Of a stretch of DNA of 64,000 bases, positions 1 to 10,515 are shown piece after piece (position 1 is the stretch's first letter; every line of letters starts with the position of its first letter). The notes beneath the pieces are model-generated. The model worked only from the letters and a program-made list of their open reading frames with translations. It was not told the DNA's origin and made no database searches. Both the position numbers and the translations under genes were made by a program. This DNA comes from Steinernema hermaphroditum (Eukaryota > Nematoda > Chromadorea > Rhabditida > Steinernematidae), in assembly GCA_030435675.1 (NCBI GenBank), contig CM059623.1:1328012-1392011 (forward strand), in the 5' to 3' direction.

Positions 1-174
1 GACGGAAATGACGATGGAGATGATGAGCGGGAGTAGAACGAAGACGACGACTGCAACTGCCAATCTCATCCCCATGATCTGCACCTCCTCGGTAGTGTGC
101 TAAAAACATCAACTAAACAACGAAACGTGAATATTTCCACTTACCGCACTTACGTCGCGGTGATAGTACCCCAT
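1..174 (-). CDS. Small transmembrane protein, 3' end beyond window
   Basis: Two exons are visible. Exon 1 (174-154) begins with ATG and encodes MGYYHRD, followed by a strong GTAAGT donor. A 54-nt intron ends in TTTTTAG, and exon 2 runs from 99 off the left edge. Both junctions are phase 0. The joined product has a short polar N-terminus (HTTEEVQ) and then an almost uninterrupted Val/Leu/Ile stretch (about residues 18-40) that must be a membrane helix. Codon choice (GTC, ATC, CTC) is that of a real gene. It resembles, in architecture only, the small single-pass proteins at 330-545 and 23313-23540. No family is recognised. The C-terminus lies outside the window. Confidence 0.55.
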
Positions 175-329
175 TGAACAAAAACCAACCGGTCACGATC
201 GATATACACGAAAGTGACAAGATCCGATCATCCAAGAGGGCTTAGATCCGTCAAAATTCCACTTTTTCAGGAGACAGGAGAATCTATCTCCAAGTAAATA
301 GATTTATTCCATATCTTAAATAGAAATGT

Positions 330-545
330 TCAATAATTATTAGGACGGGCGAGCTTCCGTTTTATCTTCGGATCGGACGCGATGCGGAAGTTGATACATA
401 TTTGTCTCCGGACCATATTGTAAACTATGAATCCTACGATTGGGAGGAAGGCACAAAGCACGCCCATCGCCAGCATACTTGCGTTCACTTTTTCACCAGC
501 TCCACTGATTCGACGGATAATTACTTCGGGGTCTTGAGATTGCAT
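330..545 (-). CDS. 71-aa single-pass membrane protein
   Basis: A single open frame starts at ATG 545. It encodes a polar N-terminus (MQSQDPEVIIRRISGAGEK), one hydrophobic helix at about residues 26-45 (AMGVLCAFLPIVGFIVY) and a very basic tail (KIKRKLARPNNY). Positive charge after the helix suggests an N-out, C-in protein. An AATAAA polyadenylation signal lies on the minus strand at about 303-308, some 22 nt after the stop, which supports the 3' end. The frame stays open upstream to about 713, but this ATG gives the most compact protein. No known family is recognised. It sits beside another small membrane gene at 1-174. Confidence 0.5.
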   Translation of the reverse strand: MQSQDPEVIIRRISGAGEKVNASMLAMGVLCAFLPIVGFIVYNMVRRQICINFRIASDPKIKRKLARPNNY

Positions 546-654
546 CGCTGTAGAGAATTGCGCTTTCGGACAGTGGACCGACCACCTGCGAGTGAAACAC
601 TTGAAAGTAATGAGGGTTGCTGCAGTCTGCAGCTCGCCTGACTGTCTGAAATGG

Positions 655-690
655 GCTGCTGACCGGCTGCTGACCGGCTGCTGATGCGGA
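655..690 (+). repeat. Short tandem repeat, CTGACCGGCTG unit
   Basis: About three head-to-tail copies of an 11-12 base unit containing GCTGACCGG are seen. They lie between two small membrane-protein exons on opposite strands. Confidence 0.7.
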
Positions 691-720
691 CAGCATATGC
701 TGAAAGACACCATTTTGCAG

Positions 721-991
721 TAGTATCGGTCGGAAGAAGCAGTGCAACGTTGATGCGAAGCGCTCGCCCTACCGATTAGTCGGATTGCTGGCCTTCTTGC
801 GATCGGCCCTCATCGCCACGATCTACGTCGTCTCCTGCCGCAACAAGTTAGTCATTGTCTTTGGTAAAAAGAAGTTCTCGATGCCAATAAAACACGCAAA
901 AGAAAACAAAATATATTCAGAGAAGGCGCGACAAAAAATGGATCAGTCCGACAGTGGAATTTCTCTCTCGCGCTACATTTTTCCAACTTGA
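721..991 (+). CDS. Probable membrane-protein exon
   Basis: The frame is open after a good acceptor (TTTTGCAG at 713-720) and ends at TGA 989-991. It begins SIGRKKQCNVDAKRSPYR and continues into a hydrophobic helix (LVGLLAFLRSALIATIYVVS) encoded with the GCC/ATC/GTC codon preference seen in confirmed exons here. After about position 850 the composition turns AT-rich and lysine-rich, so the true exon may end earlier, for example at a GTTAGT donor near 848. No start codon was found, and upstream exons would be needed. No family is recognised. Confidence 0.35.
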
Positions 992-1221
992 TGTCGTTGG
1001 AAAAATGAGGCGCGAATCTACCGTAAATGCTGAGAAATGTTCCTGCTTCAGACAGATGGAAATGTAGCGTGTTGCTGCCAGCCCGTTCATTTGCTCTCAC
1101 AAGTGATCTGCTGAACAGACGCGCGGTCGATTACTGCAACTCTGCGTAATCAGATTCGGCGTCGGAGTTGCTGCAGCGAGCCAAGAATTCCGTTGACGAA
1201 CAACGAAACCGTGCTGTCGTC

Positions 1222-3200
1222 ATGAATCCACAACGAGTGCGCACCAATAGGTATGTTTTTGCTCATCTCTTTGACCATCTTTGTCTTGTTTCAGTAGCTC
1301 GTCGAAGAAAAAACGGAAAACGGCGAAGGCGCCAGGCGATAACACAGTTTACACGGTTTCCGTGCAAGGGACCGTGAAGATTGACCGTCAAAACGAGACG
1401 TTCTCCCCGGAAGCCAAGGAGGTCATAAAGAAATTCGTGGAGGACGTGATCAAGACCGGAGTTCATCCGTTGCGTCTCAGTTACGCGGAGCTGAGGTCGT
1501 TCGTACCACCGGACAACGCAAAAACTGCGAGCGTGGCAAATCCGACGAAGTGCCGATACAAGGATGTCGGCTGCTTGGACAAAACTCGTGTTGTTCTCAA
1601 CTGGCCGCCAGGCATGAAGGGTGACTTCATACACGCGAACCGGGTTGAGCACAAGTTCCTGGATAACACGTTCCTTTGCTGCCAGGGACCTATGGACGCA
1701 ACAATCCCCGACTTCTGGCGCATGATATGGCAGGAAAAGGTCAAAGTGGTTAGCGAATCGAATGTTTTTACCGTTCTCATATTGTTGTTTTGCAGATCAT
1801 CATGTTGTGTAGATGCGAAGAACAAGGAAAACCAAAATGTGCGCAGTACTGGCCGTTAAACAAAGATGAATCTCGAACCTACTTTGGATTGACTATCAGA
1901 AATGAAAAGATTGACGCATCGGATCCGAGCTTCATCGAAACTCGACTGCTCTTGACTTTTGGGGGTGCTCAGCGCCATTTGGATCATCTTCAGTGGACGA
2001 AGTGGCCGGACAAGAGCGTTCCGAAGACCCCAATGGCACCTTTTCGGCTACTTAGATATACCAGGCAGTACACGAAGAACCCCTCCGTAGTGCATTGCAG
2101 TGCAGGAATTGGCAGAACTGGAACATTGGTCATGCTCGAAATGGTGTTTAAGTTAGTGATCGTGTTCGGAGCTCCATTGTATTTTGTGTGTTTTTAGATC
2201 TTTGTCTCAGGCTAAGGTGCCAGATATAGCGCAATTGACCCGTGAACTTCGCTGCTTACGTTCCCAATCCGTGCAAACCGAGGATCAGTACGTGTACGTC
2301 CACTATGCTCTTCTTCAACTGTTCGTCGTTAAACAAGTGGTTCTGCCCCAAGATATTAAGCGTAATGCTTTGCTGTCATAACGCAAATGATTATTGCATA
2401 ATTTTAGCATTCTGTCGGGAATATGAGGCCTATTTGAAGCTTCTAAACGTAAACGATGGTCGTCAGTTACCATTGGAAGTCACTGCTGTTCCGTTCGTTG
2501 GGTCGCCTACCAAAACTCTTGAGGGAAACACAAAGGAGGGAACAATAGAAGAGACAAGTGTTCGGCGTCGTAAAGGCCAGAAGGTCACGAGTCGTTCCGG
2601 TTCAAAACGTTCAAGGCGACACAGAGCCGCGAAGAGTCCCGATGCTACAGCGGATGGTGCCACTCGCATGGGAACTCCGGCCACTTCGCCACAACCTTCT
2701 CCAGTGCCTTCTGCTACTGTTTCGAAAACTCAATTTCCAAGGTCTATTATGGGACAGGCTCCAGCTGGAGATTCTCCAGCCGGGGACGGAGCGGGGATTC
2801 CTGAGCATCGTGTAGCTTCTGTTCCTGCTGCTGCACCCGCCATTCCTTCTTCCGTTCCTGCTTCAACTGCTCCAGTTGTCGGTTCCTCGGAAGCATCAAA
2901 CAAACCGGCTGCTTCAGTGAGCAATCCTCAAATGGTATCTGATTGGCTACATCTGTTAATTAACGGTCTATTTAGCCTAAACCTGCGTCTACTGCAATTC
3001 CGGGACCTTCCAAGATCATCTACGCTCCGCCGAAGATGTACACGATTCAAAATGCTAACGGGAAGAAAGCGATCATCTATCAACGCTCAGCACAACCCTT
3101 CATCAAAGCGATTGCCACACCCCAAGGCCAGCAGCAACCTCAAATTCTCGTAGCATCCAAGAACGTGTCCAACGCCAATCCGAACTCGCCAGCTCATTAG
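1222..3200 (+). CDS. Protein tyrosine phosphatase, nematode cytosolic type, with long proline/serine-rich tail
   Basis: Six exons join in phase: 1222-1250, 1295-1748, 1796-2151, 2198-2361, 2408-2934 and 2976-3200, giving 584 aa. The N-terminal part is one classical tyrosine-specific phosphatase domain. It has a CRYKDVGCLDKTRV segment (the pTyr/KNRY loop region), DFIHANRV, DFWRMIWQEKV, WTKWPDKSVP (WPD-loop equivalent, general acid Asp) and the signature VHCSAGIGRTG with catalytic Cys and Arg. Catalytic residues look intact. The C-terminal half is low-complexity: a basic cluster (KRSRRH), Pro/Ser/Ala-rich sequence, then QPFIKAIATPQGQQQ. This domain plus a disordered tail is typical of the expanded nematode PTP family. 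No one-to-one orthologue is proposed. The last codons (NPNSPAH, stop) lie inside a block repeated at about 5865 and 11997. Confidence 0.88.
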
Positions 3201-3861
3201 TACTGAAGGATTTAGGTAACATCGAATAGCGTGTATTATTTCAATCGTGTGGAATCGAATATATATCCTAGGCGCTTTTCGATACTTTTCGATACTTTTT
3301 TCTTCTTCTTGTCTTCTTTAGCTTCGTAACCACTGCCACTGCTACTGCTGCCGCTAGTACTTTCTGACGTTTTCTCCACACTGCTTTCCACTGCAGCGGC
3401 TGAATACTCCTTTGAAGTACCCGATCGTGCAGGACAGGGGCAGTACTGAGCATCATGACCAGGAGTTCCGGTTCCACCTGGCGGTCCAGGACGCCCATCG
3501 TTAGCCGGCATGCCAGTACGCTCCTGGATATGCAGGGGTAGCCGGTTCTCCGGCAGGTCCATCGGCCCCTGGTTGGCCTGGCGGGTCAGGAAGTCCCGGT
3601 GGTCTTTGTGGTCCTTGAGGGTATTAGATGGAGCCGGGATGTTCTTGCGCGTAGTTGATTTGTACTCCTGGGAGACCTGGACGACCGTCTTGACCAGGAT
3701 AGCCATCTATTCCCTGATCTCCTGAATATTCGGGTGGTCCAGGTGGACCTGGAGGGCAAGGTGTCGGCTGTAAGCTACGGGCGCGGAGACCACCCCAGAG
3801 TCGTAGCCTGACTGGCGGAGACGTCTAATAGTGAAGTGGACGGACGGCGAACTGTGTTTAG
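3179..3861 (-). pseudogene. Truncated, decayed copy of the cuticle-collagen 3' half
   Basis: On the minus strand this matches the intact collagen at 12000-12900. The tail of Ser/Gly repeats followed by KEDKKKKK is recognisable, as are the [17 protein letters not shown] segment and scattered Gly-X-Y triplets. Relative to the intact gene it has lost several Gly-X-Y blocks and carries frame changes. Homology stops abruptly at 3861, inside the region for the subtilisin-site domain, so there is no promoter or transmembrane N-terminus. The stop codon is also altered, giving a longer tail. It overlaps the final codons of the phosphatase gene. Confidence 0.8.
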
Positions 3862-4545
3862 GCAGTATCTAAGGTGGAGCGGCATCGTCTGGGAGGGGGC
3901 TGGCGAAGATCTGGAAGAGCTGGCTCTTGTCGGCGGAGATCGGCTGCTGTGGGTCTAGGAAGAAGGTCCCCGAGTTGTGCGAGCCAAATGGAGATTCAGA
4001 GGAATCTTGCTCGAAACAACTCACCAGGGATCGTCAGCGTGTTCAGGGGCGCTTTCTGGAGATCCGTCGGGAGACTTTGCATCCATCGGGCGCCGTCCAG
4101 CTCGGTCGTATGGGACGGAGATTCGGTGGTCCGCAGCGTCGCGGGACTCGGTATCGGCGCCACTTCGCTGTAGGGATCTTCGACTTTGTGGGGGGCCGAG
4201 ATCCAGGCGGTAGGTTCGTTTTCGAAGACCGGACGACCGAGCGGCGAAACTGACATCGAGAAAATGAGCCGACGGAGACGCGTCTGGAGGCGCAGAAACG
4301 TCTAGAAGTGCATCTGTTTCGTGGAGAGAGGATAGTTCGTGTCTGAAAAGGTTAGTCTAGTCGTCTGATCAGGTACAGTCTCCTCCGGATGACCCGATGG
4401 AGCTCGTCAGATGCCTGAGCTCTGTATGATGTGGTGTACGGTAACCTCTATGAGATTTTTTTTGAGATTTTATAAGATTTGTGCAATTACAACAACTTCC
4501 ACAAGCTGCACATGATAAATTGCGTCAAAAACACATGTGGCATTA
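3862..4545. other. Non-collagen part of duplicated block, no supported gene
   Basis: This stretch belongs to the block repeated at 9832-10515 with a constant offset of 5970. Several frames are open on both strands, including a plus-strand frame reading FRQYLRWSGIV at its left end, but none has a clear start, splice signals or a recognised domain. It may be the 3' flank of the minus-strand gene that follows. A T-rich stretch sits at about 4455-4475. Confidence 0.5.
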
Positions 4546-5493
4546 TCAGATTTCGACGAAATACAAATCGAGGAATGTCTCAGGCCAAATTAGGCGCTTA
4601 TAATCTCGGAGCTGCTTCCATCTGACCACCCGGCTTGGGTTTTCAGGGAGGTGTACGGTAACCTCTACCGTATTCTCGTCGAGTTCGATCGTGCGCACGC
4701 TCAGATCGTTGTCGAACTTTTCGTAGAAGACCTGCTGATAGACGAAGATCTTCTTCTTGACGCCTCCCACCGAGGCGCGCGAAGCCCACATTCTAGCAAG
4801 CCTTGCAATGCATTCCTCATTGAAGACGTCTGATGGGCCCATTATCTTAAGTCCGTTCAGTATTCTCGATTTAAAGAAGTGTTTAAATACCGTATCTGTC
4901 CATTCCCCGTTCAGCAGACGATGCTCTGACACAGCCAGGAGGTTCAGAAGGTCCATCTCCAGTTGTTTGCGGAGGAAGGCGGACTTCGTCTCGTTTAGAG
5001 GCCCTGCTATATAGAATGCCCCTTGGCAAAAGAATCCACTGTCGTAGAACTCGGACGATTCATCCGGCGTAAGACAGTAATCATCGAGTACACAAGTAGG
5101 AAACAGGGTGGACATTCGGCCGAGTTTCGAGAGGTCGGACTGTTTCAGTCTCGGCCACTGCCCCCGTCTCTCAGCCGTGTGAAACAGCCAGGGGCAGTAA
5201 GATTTTCTGTCCGTCACTTGAATCTCAAGGTACCTGAGAAGATGCGCGTTTTTGGGCACGTCGTCGAGGCTCTTCGTTACATAGGTCCTTCCTCTGTCCG
5301 GCGAGAGGCCGAAGGTGATGACGGAGCCGTTCTGGGCGTCGAAGCAGATGATGCAGTGGGCGTTCAGCCACGTCTTTTCCATCCGAGTGCACAGTGATTC
5401 GAAGTAGTCGTTCAGATCCTTGAAGTGATCACTGGCCCAGCGCGAGAGAAGACGACAAACACGCTCGTAGAAGAGCGCGGGAACGAGGTCCAT
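4546..5493 (-). CDS. Unknown nematode protein, duplicated gene copy 1
   Basis: The intron-less frame encodes 315 aa from ATG 5493 (MDLVPALFYERVCRLLSR). The frame is open further upstream to 5679, but this start is preferred because MD-VP--F---V--LL is an opening I have seen, by pattern only, in expanded nematode families of hypothetical proteins. Features seen: mixed alpha/beta composition, many aromatic residues, several Cys (HCIICFDAQNG, YCPWLFHTAERRGQWP), a charged C-terminal segment (KKKIFVYQQVFYEKF) and the end FLDLYFVEI. No signal peptide or membrane helix is evident. Function is unknown. The second copy at 10516-11463 appears identical over the whole reading frame, so duplication is very recent or an assembly effect. 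Confidence 0.6.
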   Translation of the reverse strand: MDLVPALFYERVCRLLSRWASDHFKDLNDYFESLCTRMEKTWLNAHCIICFDAQNGSVITFGLSPDRGRTYVTKSLDDVPKNAHLLRYLEIQVTDRKSYCPWLFHTAERRGQWPRLKQSDLSKLGRMSTLFPTCVLDDYCLTPDESSEFYDSGFFCQGAFYIAGPLNETKSAFLRKQLEMDLLNLLAVSEHRLLNGEWTDTVFKHFFKSRILNGLKIMGPSDVFNEECIARLARMWASRASVGGVKKKIFVYQQVFYEKFDNDLSVRTIELDENTVEVTVHLPENPSRVVRWKQLRDYKRLIWPETFLDLYFVEI

Positions 5494-5864
5494 GGGGCCG
5501 ACTCTGCACGGATGAGCGGTTTGTGAATGTAAAGGACGATTTTGGTTCGGGATCCACGTTTGTAGTGTGCGAAAATTGCACCAAAAACGTTGTGGGACCT
5601 GTTGCGGAAAGCTTGAATGAAGAAGAGGCCTCGAAGACGTCGAGAAGGGTGGGTAGGGGACGCTTTCGAAGACGTCCACATATCCGCTCGGAACCCCTCT
5701 AGTGACGGGCTCTTCTCCTCGGGATTATGTGAGAAAAGACCCGGAAGAAAAGCTGTTACAGTGACACGCTTAGGCAAAACCGGTACAGGTAAGCATGTGC
5801 AGGCATTAAATCAACAGGCTTACGTTTAAGCCTAAGCCGAGCGGAGTTTGTTTTAGTTTATTCC

Positions 5865-6118
5865 GAACTCGCCAGCTCATTAGTACTGAAGGATTTAGGT
5901 AACATCGAATAACGTGTATTATTTCAATCGTGTGGAATCGAATATATATTCTAGGCGCTTTTCGATACTTTGCCACTGCTACTGCTGCCGCTAGTACTTT
6001 CTGACGTTTTCTCCACACTGCTTTCCACTGCAGCGGCTGAATACTCCTTTGAAGTACCCGATCGTGCAGGACAGGGGCAGTACTGAGCATCATGACCAGG
6101 AGTTCCGGTTCCACCTGG
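5865..6118 (-). pseudogene. Second truncated collagen tail copy
   Basis: This is closely similar to the 3' end of the intact collagen (about 11997-12280) but lacks the stretch coding for the lysine-rich terminus (a deletion of about 35 bases near 5970). It breaks off at 6118 in the Gly-X-Y region, where unrelated GC-rich sequence begins. It starts with the same bases that encode the phosphatase C-terminus at 3179-3200, showing that the copied unit spans the phosphatase/collagen junction. Confidence 0.8.
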
Positions 6119-8250
6119 TGTCGGGGCGTGGCCCCGCGTTCCCGTCCCATGCGCGCCTCTGCCCGCGCGGCCCGCTCGCTGCCCGCGGCAGTCTGCCCTG
6201 CAGCCTCACCCTTAAGCGGTCGCTCCGCGCCGCCTCTCTCAACCCAGCCGACTCCCTCCTCTTTCTCTTCTCCCCCGATATGCTTCCCTCTGTTTCTAAC
6301 GCTATGCCCAATACACATTACTAAGATATCAGACCGTGTACAGGGGGCTACATAGCACCGGAGGGGAAACACGAGAACATGCCGTGTCCCGGACACGACA
6401 GTTGGAGGTCCACCGAGCCTACTTCTGTCCCATGGGACTATAGAAGAAGCGAACTCGAATTCTCGTTCCTTTCCCAACTTCCGAAGTCCGATACATGGGG
6501 AGAGACCAAATGGGCGTGGAGTAAGGCCACGGTTGCTCCGAAAAGTCTGTCTGAAACCAGGGCCCGGCTGACGACAGATTGCAGTTGCCAAGAGGTGCGA
6601 TTCCCAACGGCTTCTGCTAGGACTGGTTGTGTTCATCAGCAGTTTATTTATTCTATCGACTGATCCTCAAACGTTCGACCATAACGACCTCGTTATTTTT
6701 GCTGTCACATTCACGAACCTATCATTACTACTACTACCTGCGAACACCCTTCCGCTTTCTGCTGACCTGGAAGAGCAGCATCGAGCAACTAGAAAAGAGA
6801 AGGAGGCTTCGCACCCCAAAGCCGGGGTGCAGAGCTATTTCAACAAGAAGGACGATCATCAGAAACTCTCCCATCTCATCTCCGGAGACTTTCATTATCA
6901 CCCACTGCGCACCTATTGCGTATCGGACCCGAAGTTCCAAACCCCATTATGACGAACGAGTCGGGGGGAGGAAAGTAAAAGCCGCTCCATTAAACGTCCA
7001 ATTCATCATAATTACTTATTTTGTTTCTATATCTGATCAGTCATGTGTGCGCACACACTTATTGCAACAAGAGCGCAATCGACAGCCCCATATTCTGTAT
7101 CATGTTCCCTTATTTCCACTGCTGATAGAACGAGATGAACACCAGAAACCGTGCTTGGCATACGGTAGCCGAGGACGCCGAGCCGACGACCACTATACGA
7201 AAGTTGCTGCGCGGAAGCTTCGGTTGCGCAATCCTTTATCGAAAACCGATAACGAAGGCAACTTTTGCCGCAACTCTGAAAGGACTCCAACTGCCGTCAT
7301 ACATCATTAATGCCATGGACCTCGACGAAACTCCGAAGGCAATTTCGAAATGGCAACTTGCGGCATGCAGTCCTACGGCCAGACGCAATTACGAGTGCGA
7401 TGGCGCAACGCAAAGCCGATTATGCAAATGAGCATTGCGCAACCGAGCGCAACTACGGTAGCTATTGCACAACACGAAGCAATTTTCGGAAGTTCCCGCT
7501 GGAACCAGACGACTAACGATAATTGAACATCCCTACGATTCCACCAACGTCGACTAAGAAGTCTTCGCCACGACCACCGCCGCCGAAACTACCACCACCT
7601 TACGAAGAAGCTGCACAAGAAATCAAGAGAGAGTCCCGTTCGAGAAGAAACTCTTTCCAGCAGCCCATTCGCTCGTCCCGAGCTCGACAGCGACCGCCTT
7701 CGCCAGCCGCGAAGCACCATCGCTCCTCATCTCTTCGCGACCCAGCTTCTCCCCGATTCCCCCGAGGACACCGGATAAGAAGCGAGAAGACTCGGCCCCG
7801 AAGAAACCAGCTTCGCGACCTCCTTCGCCACCGACTCCGGCGAACCCTTTCGCATCCCAGCGAACACTCCAAAGGACCCCACAAGAACCTTTGGACCTCC
7901 CGGCCAGGGCTGTGCGAGTTTTGAGTTTTGGGGTTTTGAGGCCTTTTTTGGGTTTTGAGTTTTGAGTTTTGACTTTTTGGCAAAACTCGACTCAAAACTC
8001 GGCCTTGAAGCACTGTCCATGCTGGACGCGAGAGGGTCTTCTCCGTGGCATCACCGCCACCGGTCAATCTCCGAAGGTCGGCGATACCCGAAAATCTCCA
8101 AAAGCTACTGTTTCTAAACTCAAACGGCTTTCTGGAAGACTTTGCTGAAGGAACTTTTACTGTATTTACTGTACTGTCACAAATGGCTGGATTCCCGTTT
8201 TCGACACGGTGCGGAGCGGTCGGTCGGCGTTTCACGCTCCCGCCCTCGGC
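6119..8250. other. Inserted sequence of unknown type between duplicated blocks
   Basis: About 2.1 kb follows the collagen breakpoint and precedes the retrotransposon endonuclease. 6119-6300 is unusually GC-rich (repeated CCCGC/GCGCGG words) and then turns average. At about 7540-7910 a plus-strand frame encodes a Pro/Arg/Ser-rich protein with PPPPKLPPPYEEAAQE, possibly an ORF1-like or fortuitous frame. No domain is recognised. It may be the 5' part of the retroelement that follows or older insertions. I cannot decide. Confidence 0.35.
7914..8012 (+). repeat. TTTTGAG-type simple repeat
   Basis: Repeated GGTTTTGAG/AGTTTTGAG words are followed by CAAAACTCGACTCAAAACTCGG. A shorter related sequence (gggctgtgcaagt, then caaaactcaacttg) occurs at about 38255-38300, so this is probably a dispersed repeat family. 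Confidence 0.6.
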
Positions 8251-8303
8251 CGTGAAGATTGGTTTTCCTCGATCCAGAAGCCTTGGGAAAGCAGGATCGA
8301 GTA

Positions 8304-9627
8304 ATGTCCCACCCCCAACTACCACGGATGGCGATTGGAACACTCAACGTGCGACGTCTCGCCACAGCCGAACGACTAGTGGAACTACAAGCCGAACTGA
8401 AGGAGATCAACATGGACGTCCTGGCGCTAACAGAACTCAGATGGAGAGGCTGCGGAGCACTGGACTTGACGGATTCGGAGTTTATCTTCTACTACGCAGG
8501 ACCAGAAGACAGCACTGAAGCCTCCGGCACTGGATTTCTGCTCAACCGAAGATTCCAGTCGCATTTCCGCCAGTTTCGACGTGTAGGACCACGAATATCG
8601 CTGTTGGATCTCCAGTTTGGTCAACACATCCTGCGCCTCTTCTCTGTTTACGCGCCGCCAACTGGATTCCGAAGCACTGAAGAAACCGATGAAGATGATG
8701 ATGATGATGAAGAAGACGCATACGAAGAGTTGTTGGAAATGATCCGGGCGGAACTACGGTCTGTTGGCATGCCTGGTTGGGAAAGGGATGCCATCAGCTC
8801 CGGAACAGGTGTAATCGCTCGAGGAATGCGGGTGCACCCCGTTCTACTTGGTGATCTAAACGCAAAAATGGGCAGAAGAACGGATGAAGAAGAACTTGCC
8901 ATCGGAAACTTTGGCTACGGCGACCGAAACTGGCGTGGGCAGCTTCTGGTGGACCTCTGCGAGGACTTCAAGCTACGATCGGTGAACTCGGACTTCAAGG
9001 CCAGACCAGGACGGAAGTGGACGTGGATGTCGCCAGATAGAAGAACGCGTAACTGCATTGACTACATCTTGGCGCCACGCTCCATCGGCTTCTCAAGCTC
9101 CTCCGTTCTTGGATCACACAACGCTGGGTCCGACCATCGTATCGTCCGCGCGATCATCCAGTCATCGACATCGACAGCCAGAAGGTAGCCGCCGATCCTG
9201 AAGGACAGAAAACGTCTAAACCAAGATATGTTCAAGATGGTGACAGCTGCTAACCCACCGATGATCGACCTCGATTCGCCAAATGCGTATACGGACTTGG
9301 TGAAGTACATCCAGGAAGCTGCCGAGTTCGCTGAAGAGCCCGAAGTGAAGAAAGGCCGACTGACGCCAAGTACCGTCGCTCTCCTGCAGCAACGCCGCGA
9401 TCTCCGATGCCAACAATCAACCATGGCCGATAGAATCGCTTTCGCAGAACTAAACAAGCTTGTTAGACGCGAAATGCGAAAGGATATCAACGAACATCAC
9501 TGCCAGCTGGTTGAAGAAGCGGTAAAGAATGCGAAGGGCTTGAGGAAGGTGCAAGGCACGGTGGCTACTGGAAGAAAAAGGATAATCCAGCTTCAAGATC
9601 GCGACGGTATCCTCCGTTCGACGACGA
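8304..9627 (+). mobile_element. Truncated non-LTR retrotransposon (RTE-like), endonuclease domain
   Basis: From the ATG at 8304 the frame encodes an exonuclease-endonuclease-phosphatase (APE-type) domain. Its motifs are in order: GTLNVRRLA (Asn), LALTELRW (catalytic Glu), VYAPP, LLGDLNAKMG (Asp/Asn), NCIDYILA and GSDHRIV (Asp/His). An acidic insert (EDDDDDEED) is encoded by a GATGATGATG run at about 8690-8710. One in-frame TAG at 9186-9188 interrupts the frame. The same frame then continues through the linker typical of RTE elements (KGLRKVQG, IIQLQDRDGILR). Homology ends at about 9627, before any reverse-transcriptase domain, where the duplicated block begins. The element is therefore dead in cis. 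RTE assignment rests on domain order and these motifs. Confidence 0.8.
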
Positions 9628-9831
9628 CGTGTTTAGGCAGTATCTAAGGTGGAGCGGCATCGTCCGGGAGGCGGCTGATAGCCATCTATTCCCTGATCTC
9701 CTGAATATTCGGGTGGACCTGGAGGGCAAGGTGTCGGCTGTAAGCTACGGGCGCGGAGACCACCCCAGAGTCGTAGCCTGACTGGCGGAGACGTCTAATA
9801 GTGAAGTGGACGGACGGCGAACTGTGTTTAG
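9628..9831. repeat. Rearranged junction with fragments of the duplicated block
   Basis: 9628-9677 duplicates the junction sequence also found at about 3852-3900 and 9825-9870 (gtgtttaggcagtatctaag). It is followed by a short collagen fragment matching 3698-3861 but lacking 9 bases. Three partial copies of one junction in a row point to more than one rearrangement. Confidence 0.75.
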
Positions 9832-10515
9832 GCAGTATCTAAGGTGGAGCGGCATCGTCTGGGAGGGGGCTGGCGAAGATCTGGAAGAGCTGGCTCTTGT
9901 CGGCGGAGATCGGCTGCTGTGGGTCTAGGAAGAAGGTCCCCGAGTTGTGCGAGCCAAATGGAGATTCAGAGGAATCTTGCTCGAAACAACTCACCAGGGA
10001 TCGTCAGCGTGTTCAGGGGCGCTTTCTGGAGATCCGTCGGGAGACTTTGCATCCATCGGGCGCCGTCCAGCTCGGTCGTATGGGACGGAGATTCGGTGGT
10101 CCGCAGCGTCGCGGGACTCGGTATCGGCGCCACTTCGCTGTAGGGATCTTCGACTTTGTGGGGGGCCGAGATCCAGGCGGTAGGTTCGTTTTCGAAGACC
10201 GGACGACCGAGCGGCGAAACTGACATCGAGAAAATGAGCCGACGGAGACGCGTCTGGAGGCGCAGAAACGTCTAGAAGTGCATCTGTTTCGTGGAGAGAG
10301 GATAGTTCGTGTCTGAAAAGGTTAGTCTAGTCGTCTGATCAGGTACAGTCTCCTCCGGATGACCCGATGGAGCTCGTCAGATGCCTGAGCTCTGTATGAT
10401 GTGGTGTACGGTAACCTCTATGAGATTTTTTTTGAGATTTTATAAGATTTGTGCAATTACAACAACTTCCACAAGCTGCACATGATAAATTGCGTCAAAA
10501 ACACATGTGGCATTA
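9832..10515. other. Second copy of the non-coding part of the duplicated block
   Basis: It matches 3862-4545 with an offset of 5970 and no difference I could see in the translated frames. No supported gene is present. Confidence 0.5.

Noticed and set aside
3874..4253. Several overlapping open frames on both strands (and their copies at 9844-10223)
   Set aside because: GC-rich sequence is open in many frames by chance. There are no splice signals, start context or domain, and identity of the copies reflects the DNA duplication only.
4651..5397. Plus-strand frames opposite the unknown 315-aa gene
   Set aside because: They are antisense to the long minus-strand frame, which has better length and composition.
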